Assembly: GCA_032622095.1 (NCBI GenBank)
Contig: CP136064.1
Location: 259,573,863 to 259,637,862, forward strand
DNA: 64,000 nucleotides
Direction of reading: 5' to 3'
From: Siphonodentalium dalli
Lineage: Eukaryota > Mollusca > Scaphopoda > Gadilida > Siphonodentaliidae
Shown: one piece after another, positions 23,279-38,200 of the stretch
Position numbering within the stretch: the stretch's first letter is position 1
Layout of the letters: every line of letters starts with the position of its first letter
The notes under the pieces: generated by a model
Databases searched by the model: none
Told to the model about the DNA's origin: nothing
The model's input: the letters and a program-made list of their open reading frames with translations, nothing else
Position numbers and translations under genes: made by a program

Positions 23279-26200
23279 GTTGTTTGAAAGTCGCATGAAG
23301 TCTTCAATAAAATAAAATAGCTAGGTTTTCATTACTGCCTTCACGATTTTTAAAAATATTTTTTTATTTAGCCTGAATATTGCAGCCCATTATTTACCAT
23401 AAGTCACTATTAAATCATGTTATCTGTATCTGCACAGTGGTTTGGTCAGAATAACAATATGTGGCTGTAGAGTCGCACCCTGTTCAATGCTGACAAGTTT
23501 TGACCCTTGAGCAAGGTCACTCCGCTTACTGTGATGGCGTTCTCATACCTACGAAATATGTATCCAGTGTGTTGGTCAAACGTAAGTTCATGTTGAAGGT
23601 TTAGTATGTATGTGTGCATGTCTTGCCGCTCCAGTGAAGCATTTGTACAAATGGCAGCACACATTAGGCTGAGCATTGCTCAACGACTGGGGTAATAATG
23701 TAACTGCTAATTCATTCAAGCGCTTAGAGACTCATGTGATTAAAGATGCATAATCTGAATTAATGCTCCCAAATTACTATTTCTTTGGCTTCGGGGGTCA
23801 AAAATATTTGATTTGAGTCTAGGAACCCAACCATCAAAGCTCAGAGTGATCAGGTATCGATTTTTTAAATTTGTTATTTCTCGAGATGTGTTGTTAGTTA
23901 TTGGTGGCCTGGTAAAAAGTCGTCAAACAGATGGTCTCGGACCAAATTGGGGATGACTGCCTGTCATTTGCAGAATGATGTCCCCAGAGGGTGAATTTAG
24001 TGACGCTATCTCGCTTGGCGTGCTAGCATCACCAAATTCACCCGCTAGGGACCTCATTCTGCATAGCCTCATCTGCTAGACTGATGTTCCCAAATGGAGA
24101 ATATTGTGTATGTTCACCCATTGGGAACCTCAATTATGCAATGTGTCATCTGCCATCCGAAATTTTATAATAAAGAAACTTTGCAGAGAAGATGAGGCCT
24201 AAGCAGAATGAGGTCCCAGTGTGTGAATTTAGTGATGCTAGCCCGCTATGCAGGATAGCATCACTAAATTCACCCTCTGGGGACCTCATTCTGCAAATGA
24301 CAGGCACATAATCTCAGGCTCACTAGGGAGGCTTATGAATGCCCACTATGCACCTTACCGACTGAGCTATCAGGGGGGGGGCTCATTGCCCTTGTTGTAT
24401 ACTTTTATCTGAACGTTTTGCTTAACTATCTAAGATACAAACACAGCCAGGAGGATATAGAGTGTGATACAGAGGCATGTCGACACAAAACCACAGATTT
24501 TAGTTGTAAAAAACAAATTTACAAATGTAGACTTTGTTATGCTATAGGGTAAGTTGTGTGATTGTATGACAGTTTGTATTTATATGTGTATTTCACCCTT
24601 TCATGCTGGGAGGCTCAGCTGATGCAGCATTAACCCTTTACCCAACAGAAGGGCCCTGTGCCAATGCATTCTCTTATATATGCGAGTCGACCATAGGCCA
24701 ATGCATTCTCTTATATATGCGAGGCGACCTATGGTCATATATAAGAGAATGCATTGGCACAGGGCATAACTGTAACTATCACAATGTGGTCAAGGAGCCG
24801 GTTCCAATGATATCCATATTTGTATGGTTCTATTGAGACAGACCGAAGATATTTTAGGCTGTTGAAGCTTTATTTGGCCGGTTTTGGCCGTTTTGTTGGG
24901 TAAAGGGTTAAAGATCCTGGGTCAGTGTATTCTCTAATAGACGTAAGTCTCCCATAGGGAGCCTCACACATATAAGAGAATACACTGGCTTACAAGGTCA
25001 GGGTAAATATTGTTCTCTTATATATGCGAGGCTCCCTATACATAAGATAATGCATTATACAGGGATTTCACAAAATTTCAGGAAACTCCAGTCATGGAAG
25101 GGTTAACCCCTTCTATACTAAATTAATTCAACCACTTAAATATAAAAGTACAGTAATGCTCTAAATAATCGACTTCTTAACCTTATTTAGAGCATTACTG
25201 TATACATCGGAATGGTCTATTGTTCATCTGGAGGGAATTTCAGGAAAAATAAGCAGACAGTAGGTTAAAGACCCTTTGAGTGCCAGGTCGATTTTTGTAT
25301 CGACCCATATACCCTTGCCAATGCATTCTCTTATATATGCGAGTCGACCATATGTCGCCTCGCATATATAAGAGAATGCATTGGCCTAACAATTTTTTTT
25401 ATTTTTTTATTTTTTTTTTATTTTTATTTTTTTACAATTTTAATAATTTATTCTTATATTCTTTAACAGACTTATTTTGTAGGTTTAGGGCCGATGAGAT
25501 CGGCCCCTGGCACTCAAAGGGTTAAAGAAAGTGTTAAGATACATGGGAGATTTACAGATAAATGGGAGAATTAATTGAATACAGAAATTATTAAATGTAT
25601 TAAATATAATGTTTCACCAACATTTATCTACTATTTGCCACTTTAACATTTATATTTGACCTCCAAATCTGAATTATTTCTTTTTCTGAAATAACTACCC
25701 CCCTTGCTCTCTGGGTCTTCTGGCATCCCTGCTTGCCAACTAAATTTTTCAAGCATTTGTTGGTCACATACCACCATACTTCAGAATTCTATATAATGAC
25801 CTCAAGCCTTGAAATAGGGTGTCTGTCATTTGCAGAATGAGAATTTAGTGATGCTACCCCACATAGCGGGCTAGCATCACCAAATTCACCCTCTGGGAAC
25901 CTCATTTTGCTGAGTTGTAAGCAGAATGAGGTCCCCAGAGGGTGAATTTGGGGATGCTAGCCTGCTATGCGGGGTAGCATCACTAAATTCACCCTCTGGG
26001 GACCTCATTCTGCAAATCACAGGCACACTATTTCAAGGCTTGAATGACCTTGACCATTACAACCAACATGCAAAATATCTCGGTTAACCGTCTGCATCGT
26101 GTGACAATTTGTGTAATTAAACCTAGTAACTGAGTTGAACAGATTTTCATTTTGGGTTCTTGCCAACTTTTCACTGTCTCGTGGAGAGTTGTTTTTGTGA

Positions 26201-29200
26201 CTTTCTAATTGCATGGTGTGCAAGCCTCGAAATATTGTGTCTGAAATTTGCAGAATAAGGTTCCTAGAGGGTGAATTTGGTGACCCAATCCCGCACGGCA
26301 GGCTAGCGTAACCAAATTTACCCTTTGGGAACCTCATTCTGCTTAGGCTATGGGAGACCTAGGATCAGATTGAATTTATAACCCCATCCCAAAAGATGCC
26401 GGGTATACGGGATTACATGCGTCCATCCGTCCGTCCGTCCATCTGCTCATATAGCTCAACCATCGGTTATCGGATATCGATGAAATTTGGTATGCAGGTT
26501 TGGCATCAGGAGGGCTTTCAAAAGAGGGTCATTGACGTTGTTCACATTTTCCGTTCGTTAGAATTGTCTAGTAATTTGTTAGTTCATCACATCTTTTTTC
26601 ACAATTTGGTTTCCGACCTGCCCATATTTCGGTTTTCACCATGGCGATATCCCAGCACCTGTCACCATGGGGATATCCCAGCACCCGTCACCATGGGGGT
26701 ATCCCAGCACCCGTCACCATGGGGGTATCCCAGCACCCGTCACCATGGGGGTATCCCAGCACCCGTCACCATGGAGGTATCCCAGCACCCGTCACCATGG
26801 GGGTATCCCAGCACCCGTCACCATGGGGGTATCCCAGCACCCGTCACCATGGGGGTATCCCAGCACCCGTCACCATGGGGGTATCCCAGCACCCGTGGTG
26901 CAACCTCTTGTTTATGATGTTTAATACTTTTTAAACTTAATGGATTCTCCCATTTAGTAAAAGTACATATAGATGATCTACAAAGAGTCCCCAGTTTATA
27001 ACATAATTTACATCTACTAATTTACATCTACTAATTTACATCTACTAAGTTACATCTACTAATTTACTGAATGCTTTTTGCAAATTCCGCCACAAATGAC
27101 AAACATATTTAACCCTTTCAGTGCCAGGGGCCGATCTCATCGGCCCTAATTTACGGTCTGTAAAATCGGCCCTAAATCATTTTTAAAATAAATTATTAAA
27201 ATTGTAAGAAAATTGTAAAAAATAATAACAAATGATGAAAATTTGTTAGGCCAATGCATTCTCTTATATATGCGAGGCGACCTATGGTCAACTCGCATAT
27301 ATAAGAGAATGCATTGGCACAGGGTATATGTGTTGATACAAAAATCGGACCTGGCACTGAAAGGGTTAAATCAACAAATGGGACATGAAACTAACATCGG
27401 CTTCTATAAGGTATGCGATGATATTTCACGTAACTATTCATTGTTTGCCCACTTAAAGAAATAGTCCCAGATAAATAAAGACGATTTGTTATATTTAATG
27501 GCGAATATTTAATGATAACTTTTCAAACTCTTCAGTCATTATAGTTTAGTGGAAAAATATTGGAAGCCATAGTTAGACGACAAACGTCAAAGGTCACCTA
27601 GCTCTATTTCCTGTTATTAAACGATCGTTTAATATCATAATTTATAGAATGGGTTTATTGAATGGAATAAGGATAGGATCATGTAATAATATAAAGTTAT
27701 TATACAATGCTGTGTACAGTATGTGTTTTTCTTGTACGAGTCCAGGTTGTGGTGAAAAGTCATATTGGACGAGACACACCAGTGTCGAGTCCAATATGAC
27801 TTTTCACCACAACCTGGACGAGTACAAGAAAAACTCATACTGTACACAATATTGTATAATGACATTTTTATTATCCATCTGTATGTTTATCCAAATTTTG
27901 GGAATAAAACTTTTGTGGTTATTTTTGGTATTTGTCGGCACTTAATTCTCTATAAAAGCCTGTATATTGATCATCAGAAAGCATGATTTGGAAAAGTAAA
28001 CACGGAAGTGAGAAAAAAAAACTCAATGCGGAAATGAACTGTCTGCTAAAATCCATCAGTGTTGCGCTCGCATCACAATTTCACCGATTCATTTCGCAAT
28101 AGCGTTAATTCGTGACGTCACGTAGTCCCAATAAAAAGTGATATTGTACAGTCGGGAGTCCAATATGACTTTCGGGAGTCCAATATGATTTTTTCCAGGA
28201 CTATCACGTGTGGCTTTTGCCCAATCGGAAATGGTGTTAGTTAAGGGATGGATAATAAATTGGAATATTACTCATCTATTAATCTTTTGGAGGGATGTTC
28301 AGGAAACATGAGCGGGCGACATTCAGACAAAAAGATACAGTAATGCCATAAGTAATCGACTCTTTAACTACAGCAGAATTATGGGTATCTAAATTTTCAG
28401 GATTTAGTCGGAAATATGGCTTGTTGCCATATTTCCGACTAAATCCTGAAAAGTTACCCATAATTCTGCTGTAGTTAGAGTCGATTACTTAGGGCATTAA
28501 TGTAGTACAAGCACAGAACGATTCCTATTCATTGGTGGGAAGTATTCAGATAATAAGTTCACAGAACGATTCCTATTCATTGGTGGGAAGTGTTCAGATA
28601 ATAAGTTCACAGAACGATTCCTATTCATTGGTGGGAAGTGTTCAGATAATAAGTTCACAGAACGATTCCTATTCATTGGTGGGAAGTGTTCAGATAATAA
28701 GTTCAACATAAAGAGTGGTCGTTTGTTGAACTTATTATCTTAACATTTCTAAAGGCAATGAGTTTTTCGTAAATAATGGGTTAATGAGTTATTAATTAAA
28801 AGTTATAAAAACATGATATGATACTCGATATTTAAACATTTTTAGTAGTGAGTGCTTAAAAATTATTTGTTGTCACTTAATTTGCCAATAAGGGCATTTT
28901 TTTCAATAACCTTAACCTTAACTGTGATCAATTGGTGTTGTCACTCTTCTGTAGATCATAGCTGTGTGAACAGCAGCAGTTCGACATGTTAGCAGTCTGT
29001 TAATTTCAATTGACCGACCAATGAAAATGATGAAAATAAGTTTCTCTTCAAGCGAATAATGTGGTTGTTGTATATAGTGACAAGCTGGCGCTCGCCATTC
29101 CATTATTATACCCCTGCAACGAGCTGTGGGGGGGGGGGGGGGGGTATACTGGAATCGGCTTGTCCGTTCATCCATCTGTCCAGCAGTATGTTCGTCCATG

Positions 29201-32200
29201 GACACAATTTTGTCCGAGCTTTTATTCCTACAATTTTTTGTCAATATTTTTAAAACTTTGCACAGATATTTAGTACCATGAGAACCAATGCACCTGCGAT
29301 TATGAGGTCTATCCAACTTTTTTTTGTGGAGTTAACCAGAGTTAACCGCCTTTTTCAACATAGATAATTTTCAATATTGGGGTATACATTAGTCCCACCT
29401 GGCACAGGCCCATCACTTATTTAGAAAGTCACTGATCCGATACAGAATCAACATGCACCCCATTCAGCATCTTTCATCATACAGTTTATCTATTATATAT
29501 TTTGGAACTTCTGTCTCTGTGTATGTACAGTAATGTCCTAAATAATCGACTCCTTAACCACAGCAGAATTATGGGTAATTTTTCAGGATTTAGTCGGAAA
29601 TAAGCCATATTTCCGACTAAATCCTGAAAAGTTACCCATAATTCTGCTGTGGTTAAGGAGTCGATTATTTAGGACATTACTGAACGGATGTATGTTCAAA
29701 AGACATAATTGCAGAGAACTTATCTGATTTTATCACATAATTAGCCCCTAAACTTTGCTTCATATTTTTTAGTAAGACACACATGTATTATCGGCACATG
29801 CAGTGATGTAAGAGCTTAGTGCAATGATATCAATACCGGAACTTTATTATTATGTTAACCCTTTACCCAACAGACCGGCCAAAACCGGCCAAATAAAGCT
29901 TCAACAGCCTAAAATATCTTCGGTCTGTCTCAATAGAACCATACAAATATGGATATCATTGGAAGCGGCTCCTTGACCACATTGTGATGGTTACAGTTAT
30001 GCCCTGTGTCAATGCATTCTCTTATATATGCGAGTCGACCATAGGTCGCCTCGCATATATAAGAGAATGCATTGGCCTAAAAAAAAACTTTTTTTACCAT
30101 TTTTTCTTACATTCTTTAACAATTTTATAATTTTTGATGTGTTAAGCCAATGCATTCTCTTATATATGCGAGGCGACCTATGGTCGACTCGCATATATAA
30201 GAGAATGCATTGGCACAGGGCCCTTCTGTTGGGTAAAGGGTTAATTAGAATATAATTATGATATTCGATTTATGTTGGGTTGTTTAGTGTTGACTATGAG
30301 ATAAACATGGGTGATAAGGGTGGTTGAACAATTTTGTCAACATGAAAAGACACATTTAACATGGAACTATATTTTTTCTTGAAGGTGTCTTTATTTCCTC
30401 TTTGGTTGTGATAAGGAAATCAATAATATTATAATTGTTTTTAGCCTTTCAAGATAGTTATTTCCTTCCTAAAATGTGATTATGTGATAAAATGCATTTA
30501 AAATTTGTCGCAATTCTATACAAAATTTATTAATCTCATCTACTACATTCGAATCGAGCCAAAGCTCGGCTAGAATCGAATTTAGTGCACTCGGTTAACC
30601 CTTTACCCAACAAACCGGCCAAAACCGGCCAAATAAAGCTTCAACAGCCTAAAATATCTTCGGTCTGTCTCAATAGAACCATACAAATATGGATATCATT
30701 CGAACCGGCTCCTTGACCACATTGTGATAGTTACAGTTATGCCCTGTGCCAATGCATTCTCTTATATATGCGAGTCGACCATAGGTCGCCTCGCATATAT
30801 AAGAGAATGCATTGGCCTAAAAAATATATTTTTTTAACACTTTTTACCATTTTTTCTTACATTCTTTAACAATTTTATAATTTTTAATGTGTTAAGCCAA
30901 TGCATTCTCTTATATATGCGAGGCGACCTATGGTCGACTCGCATATATAAGAGAATGCATTGGCACAGGGCCATTCTGTTGGGTAAAGGGTTAATAACTG
31001 CGTATAGAATTGTTACTCATTAGAGATTCTCCATTTATGGTATATATAAACTGGAAACCAGTCATTTTTTTTACCAATACTGGGATTAAATTAAAACAAA
31101 TAACTCTTGCTTAGATTAAGGTTATGAGTTAATTATAACTGAAAAGTTTTAAAGTCAAATTTACTGCAACGTTGTCTTCAAATTTTTCGGTTACAACTGC
31201 ATATCCTTAATCGAAACAAGAGTAATATCTTAACTATTTTCATTACCATTTCGTTCATAAAGCCATTGTGAAAAAAATCCAAATTGTGCTTATTTTGGAT
31301 TTTTTTCACACTGATAATATGAATGTTCTAATGTCATGTGTGACTTTTACATTGTGAAAATTTGCCCCGACTGACTGATAGTAATATTTTAGTAATATTT
31401 AGTTAATTTTTTGTAAAATTTAGTGAAATTTTTGTAACAGTTTGTAGTCAAATTTCTCATTTACTGTATGTGTGCTTTTATTTTAGGTTCTGGATAAGTA
31501 AATTCCCACTGCATTTCGACTGTGACAAAAATTTGTTTACATGCATCAAAGAATTCGTACAAGTCCTGAAAGCAGACGGCAACAAGAAAATGAGAGATGT
31601 TATAGACAGAGAGCTAACAAAAGTGTAAGTGTAAATGACTACTGTATCTACAGACACATGCAGGCAGCGTCATGAGTGGCATGTCACAGGAACCAGCCTA
31701 GACTTGGGCGTCATCTTCTCCAAGTCTGAGTTTAGTGTGCCTGTCATTTGCAGAATGAGGTCCCCCGAGGGTGAATTTAGTGATGCTATCCCTCATAGCG
31801 GTCTATCATCACCAAATTCACCCTCTGTGCACCTCATTCTGTTTAGGCCTCATCTGCTCTGGAAAGTTTCTTTATTATAAAATTTCTATAGAAACTTCTT
31901 CACATAAATTCTATTTCTTTGTAGTTAGTTTCTCTATATCCACAAATTGGCAGACGACACATTGCATAATTTATGGTTCCCAATGGATGTATATCACAAT
32001 ATTCACCATTTGGGTTTATGTCTCCCATAGCAGATGATGCCATGCAGAATGAGGTCCCCAGAGGGTGCATTTAGTGATGCTAGCCCTCTATTTGGGATAG
32101 CATCACTAAATTCCCCCATCTGGGGACCTCATTCTGCAAATGACAGGCACACTAAACTCAGGCTTGATTTTTCTCCCTAAATTGTGCCATTTCTCCTTAA

Positions 32201-35200
32201 TTTAGTCCTCGGGATAATTAGTGACTTCTCTCTCATATACCATATGCACATGTCCCAACAGCATGTTTAAAGTTAATTTCCTGATTATAATAGTGTATTT
32301 ACTCATTTAATGATTTTATAATGGGCTCTTGTGTTGCATAATACTTATTGGATCATAGAAGTTGGGGTGTAAAATGAATGTCACACTTTATTACTTTTCC
32401 CTGATAACAGTCCATTCCCCACTATTAACCCTTTCAGCTGATGCAGCATTAAAGACCCTGTGCCAGTGCATTCTCTTATATATGTGAGTCGACCATTGGT
32501 CGCCTCGCATATATAAGAAAATGCATTGGCCTAACAACGTTTATTATTTTTTATAAATTTTTCTTTCATTCTTTAACAATTTTTATAATTTTTTATAATT
32601 TTTTCTTACATTCTTTAACAATTTTTACAATTTTTTATAATTTTTTCTTAACATTCTTTAACAAATTTTTATAACTTTATTCATTTTTTCTTACATTGTT
32701 TAACAATTGTAGATAATGATATAAAATTTGTCAGGCCAATGCATTCTCTTATATATGCGAGGCGACCCATGGTCGACTCGCATATATAAGAGAATGCATT
32801 GGCACAGAGTTTTCGCAAAAATTCAGGAAGCTCCAATCATGAAAGGGTTAAGCAAATAGTGAGAAGGCACTTCCCTATTTGCTTATTTGAAACATCTAGA
32901 CTGGATCCCTGGCGCGTCTTCCTCAATTTCTGCATCTGACACTGAATTAGAATGAACAATACAGAGACATGAGTGAATTCTTTGCCTTATTCTTGCTCAT
33001 TTCGCCCTATTCCCCCCAACAATGTATGCTATTTGCTTGGCTTACAACTGACTATTGTGAATCTACAATTCAATTATCCACTGTTAGGGTATTATAAAAA
33101 CAATTAATACCTTTATTGATCAAATTAGGAATGTTTACACATTAGTCTGATTGTTACCAGCTGTGAAAGCATCGCCAGGTGTCATCAAGTGTTAATCTAA
33201 TTGTTGTGCTTTTGAAAGGATCCTCAGTTCGCGACCCACAATACACAACCAGGTCAACGGGTTCTGACACTCACACAGGAGTGGAAGGCGGGCATTGCTC
33301 CATCAAGAGTTGAGCCCAGACCGACCTTAAGTCAACTGGCTGGCATTGCACCCTCTTCCTAGTGTTGAGCCCATAGTACAAGCATGGAAGACAACAGACT
33401 AAGGCAACTGCAGTCTGCGCAAGCACAAAATAGGACATTAAGTCTTCATCGCCAGTCCAGGTTCGGAATGGGGGTGGGGCTTTGGTTCTTGCTGCGGTGG
33501 CATCCACCCCATTCACAGTAGGCAAACACCTACTGTGCATGGGCATATAGTAATCTACTTACAAACTCACAAACCCTACAATTGCTCTTCAGCCGAATTA
33601 TAGCATCCAAAAGTGGGTTGTAGGAGAGGGCTAACAGCGTGGGTTGTAGGAGAGGGCTAACAGCGTGGGTTGTAGGAGAGGGCTAACAGCCCTTTCAAAT
33701 CTTCCCGGGTATCATCCCAATCTCCAAACTTGCCCTCTATGGAAGTTTGGTAAAAAACTTTGAAAACTAATTTTTTGTGTGGCATAAGCAAATCTGAAAT
33801 GGGATGAGAGCATTGTAATAAGTGCATGCCTTGAAATAGTGTGTCTGTCATTTGCAGAATGAGGTCCCCAGAGGATGAATTTAGTGATGCTACCCCGCAT
33901 AGCGGGCTAGCATCACCAAATTTACCCCTGGGGACCTCATTCTGCTTACACCTCATCAGAATGAGGTCCCCAGGGGTGAATTTGGTGATGCTAGCCCGCT
34001 ATGCGGGGTAGCATCACTAAATTCATCCTCTGGGGACCTCATTCTGCAAATGACAGACACACTATTTCAAGGCTTGAATAAGTTTATTTTGTTTTTGTTA
34101 CTGTTCATGTTTTTAACCCTTCCATGACCGGAGCTTCCTAAAGGGCACCTCGCATATTTAAGAGAATACATTGGCCTAACAATATTTACCTTGACCTTAT
34201 AAGCAAGAGCATTCTCTTATATATGCAAGACTCCCTATGTGAGACTTACATATATAAGAGAATACACTGGCCTAACAATATTTACCTTGACCATGTAGGG
34301 AGCCTCGCATATATAAGAGAATGTACTGGCACAGGTTCTTAAATGCTGCACCAGCTTCGCTCCCATCATGAACATTCTGCTGACATAAAATGCAGCCATT
34401 TTCTCACAATTATGTTTGGGGATTACAAGCTATTAGGATCATGAATCATGAAAACGAAAGTACAAAATGACCCGTCTTACAATTTTACCTGCAAACGAAA
34501 TGTACGTTCGCAATGCATACCACTAATCCGTTACAAAGAATTGTTCATTAATGAGGCCTAACAATACAGCTGCAAACTGTTATTTTACGTATTGTATACT
34601 ATAACAAAACCCTTTATACGTGTGGCTTCACCAGAATGTGAAAATCAATTAATACGAGTCTTCAATCAGAGGGAACATCAAAAGTGAATGTTGATGAGTG
34701 GGTATTTACTGTACTGGAAATAAGGAAATCCCTCTGATTTGGGAAATCCCCGTAATTTCATGAATTCAAAAAATTAAAAAAACATCGTTTTTTGGGGGAT
34801 TTGAATGCAGGGTTTTGCTGAATCCGGGAGATATATAGACAGAACAAAACGCGCATCTTAATCGAGAATCTTTTATCGAATGAGTTGCGGATGGCGCAAG
34901 GATATATTTCGCGAGAGCGTAGCTCGAGCGAAATATAACTTTCCGCCGTCCGCAACGAGTCCGATAAAAGATTCCAGATTATGATGCAAGTTGTGTTCTG
35001 TATTTATTCTACACCGTTCAGTCAAATAAGTTAAATCCATGAATGTCACCTCCATTGTTACTATAGCTACCTTTATTGTGATTTAAATCTGACAAATAAC
35101 CAGTAATTATGCGGGGATCACCGGAAGCGGATGATCGACATAATGTACGTCATCTTTCTTGGCGACAACGTCAACAAGAATAGTTCCGGCTTGTATTCCT

Positions 35201-38200
35201 TTAGAGGTATACACAATTATGTATTCAATGGCTGGGATTCCGTTGAATACATGTGCACCACGTCAATGGGTGTGGAATAATGGGGGTTATCCGTATTTGC
35301 GGAATTGCCGTGGCAATCCGGGAGTCTCACGGACAATCCGTGAAACTTGACAGCTCTGGTCATGATACAAAGACTTCTTATTACAACCATTGTTTCATAA
35401 TTTTAATATACAGTTTACATCACTCATAGTTTTGTAACTACTAATCAACTACTAATCCGTTTTCTAACACACGCTTCACCCCAGAGAAAGGCCACTTTGT
35501 CTTATGTTTGTGACATGGAGAAGTTACTTGGCCCTGAAAATCTGCTCTATATTGGTCCCTGCATCGTATAACTATTATGACTTTCACTTGTCGAGCCAGG
35601 AACCAGCGTGGAGTGCGACTTGGGAATCATCTTCTCCCTAAAATTTGCCACTTCTCCCTATTTTATTGTCCCAAGTACAGTAATGCCCTAAATAATCACT
35701 ACTTAACCCCAGCAGAATTATTGGTAACTTTTCAGGATTTAGTTGGAAATATGGCTTGTTGCGATTCATCGGAAAGTTCTCACAGAGCTTTCCGATGAAT
35801 GGTAACAAGCCATATTTCCAACTAAATCCTGAAAAGTTACCCACAATTCTGCTGGGGTTAAGGAGACGATTATTTAGGGCATTACTGTAGAAGTGACTTC
35901 TCTTGCATATACCAGTATGCATATATCCCAAGAGCATATTTAAAGTATATTTATTGATTATAATGGGGCTCTTACACACTACAATGGTTTTATAATCAGG
36001 CTCTCGTGTTGCATAATATAAAGTTATTATACAATGTTGTGTACAGTATGTGTTTTTCTTGTACGAGTCCAGGTTGTGGTGAAAAATCATATTGGACGAG
36101 ACACGCCAGTGTCGAGTCCAATATGACTTTTCACCACAACCTGGACGAGTACAATAAAAACTCATACTGTACACAACATTGTATAATGACATTTTTATTA
36201 TCCATCTATGTTTATCCAAATTTTGGGAATAAAACTTTTGTGGTTATTTTTGGTATTTGTCGGCACTTAATTCTCTATAAAAGCCTGTATATTGATCATC
36301 AGAAAGCATGATTTGGAAAAGTAAACACGGAAGTGAGAAAAAAACTCAATGCGGAAGTGAAACGTCTGCTAAAATGCATCAGTGTTGCGCACGCATCACA
36401 ATTTCACCGATTCGTTTCGCAATAGAGTTAATTCGTGACGGAGTCCCAATAAAAAAGTGATATTGTACAGTCGGGAGTCCAATATGACTTTCGGGAGTCC
36501 AATATGACTTTTTCCAGGACTATCATGTGGCGGCTTTTTCCCAATCGGAAATGGTGTTAGTTAAGGGGTGGATAATAATACTTATTGGATCATAGAAGGG
36601 TGATGTTGGGGTGTAAATTGAACTTCAGCCATTGTTATTTATTCCGGATAACATTCCACTTCTCCCTGATAACATTCCACTTCTCCCTGATAACATTCCA
36701 CTTCTCCCTGATAACATTCCACTTCTCCCTAATAACCAAACAGGGAGAAGTGACTTCTCACAATTTTAAACCTCTAGGCTGGTCCCTGGGCATTGCGCTG
36801 AAAGTGTCAATGGTTTAGCCAATCAGAACGTCAGAAAACATAGCTAAAATGACAATAAACCCTCTATAAAACCAAACCAACCTAAGTCATACCATAGAAA
36901 TCAACGAAAGTACATGCATGGGCAAATACATGGTTTGCAACACGTCCAATGGTTTAACAAATATTATTACACATGGTTTGCAACACGTCCAATGGTTTAA
37001 CAAATATTATTACACATGGTTTGCAACACGTCCAATGGTTTAACAAATATTATTACACATGGTTTGCAATACGTACGTCCAATGGTTGAACAAATGTTCA
37101 ACAATATAGGAACAGAACTTGAATGGGGGGTCTAAAGATGAAAATTTGAAGATTGTTGTCGGCTTTTTATGTGTACCCATACCATAGTATGATACAGTAA
37201 TGCCCTAATTAATCGACTCCTTAACCACAGAATTATGGGTAACTTTTCAGGATTTAGTCGGAAATATGGCTTGTTGCCATTCATCGGAAAGCTCTGCTGT
37301 GGTTAAGGAGTCAATTATTTAGAGGATTACTGTAGTGTCGACATCCACCCATACCATTGTATGGTACATATAGTGTCGATGTCCGGATTAACTTATATAC
37401 ATATAGTTTCGACGTCCGGATTAACTTAAATACATATAGTGTCGATGTCCGGATTGACTTATATACATATAGTGTCGACGTCCAGATTGACTTATATACA
37501 TATAGTGTCGACGTCCAGATTGATTTATATACATATAGTGTCGACGTCCGGACTGACCTATATACATATAGTGTCCAGATTGACTTATATACATATAGTG
37601 TCGACATCCGGATTGACTTATATACATATAGTGTCGACATCCGGATTGACTTATATACATATAGTGTCGACGTCCTGATTGACTTATATACATATAGTGT
37701 CGACGTCCGGATTGACACTTGTCGTTCATCCGTCCATCCGTCTTTGTCTCATTACATGTCTTTTAACCCTTTACCCAACAGAAGGGCCCTGTGCCAATGC
37801 ATTCTCTTATATATGCGAGTCGACCATAGGTCGCCTCGCATATATAAGAGAATGCATTGGCTTAACACATTAAAAATTGTAAAATTGTTAAAGAATGTAA
37901 GAAAAAATGGTAAAAAGTGTTAAAAAAAGAATTTTTTTAGGCCAATGCATTCTCTTATATATGCGAGGCGACCTATGGTCGACTCGCATATATAAGAGAA
38001 TGCATTGGCACAGGGCATAACTGTAACTATCACAATGTGGTCAAGGAGCCGGTTCCAATGATATCCATATTTGTATGGTTCTATTGAGACAGACCGAAGA
38101 TATTTTAGGCTGTTGAAGCTTTATTTGGCCGGTTTTGGCCGGTTTGTTGGGTAAAGGGTTAACCTTCCATTATGAAATAACTATATTATTTTGATATCTC

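Larger units (their letters stand above)
35592..36790. mobile_element. Element B interrupted by family C and element L
   Basis: CCAGCGTGGAGTGCGACTTG, CTTCTCCCTATTTTATTGTC, [C], GAAGTGACTTCTCTTGCATA, TATAATGGGGCTCTTACACA, CTCTCGTGTTGCATAAT, [L], ACTTATTGGATCATAGAAGG and CTCTAGGCTGGTCCCTGGG. With both inserts removed this is the most complete B copy. Confidence 0.85.

Noticed and set aside
24338-24384. Complete tRNA gene
   Set aside because: Only the A-box half is present; no anticodon arm or B-box can be drawn.
33271-33546. 91-codon minus-strand frame in a GC-richer stretch
   Set aside because: No recognised domain; a hydrophobic stretch alone is not enough. Noted as unassigned.
37311-37923. 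Several long frames (Thr/Tyr/Val-rich repeats) at the 33-bp minisatellite
   Set aside because: Open because 33 is divisible by three and the unit lacks stops; both strands behave alike.
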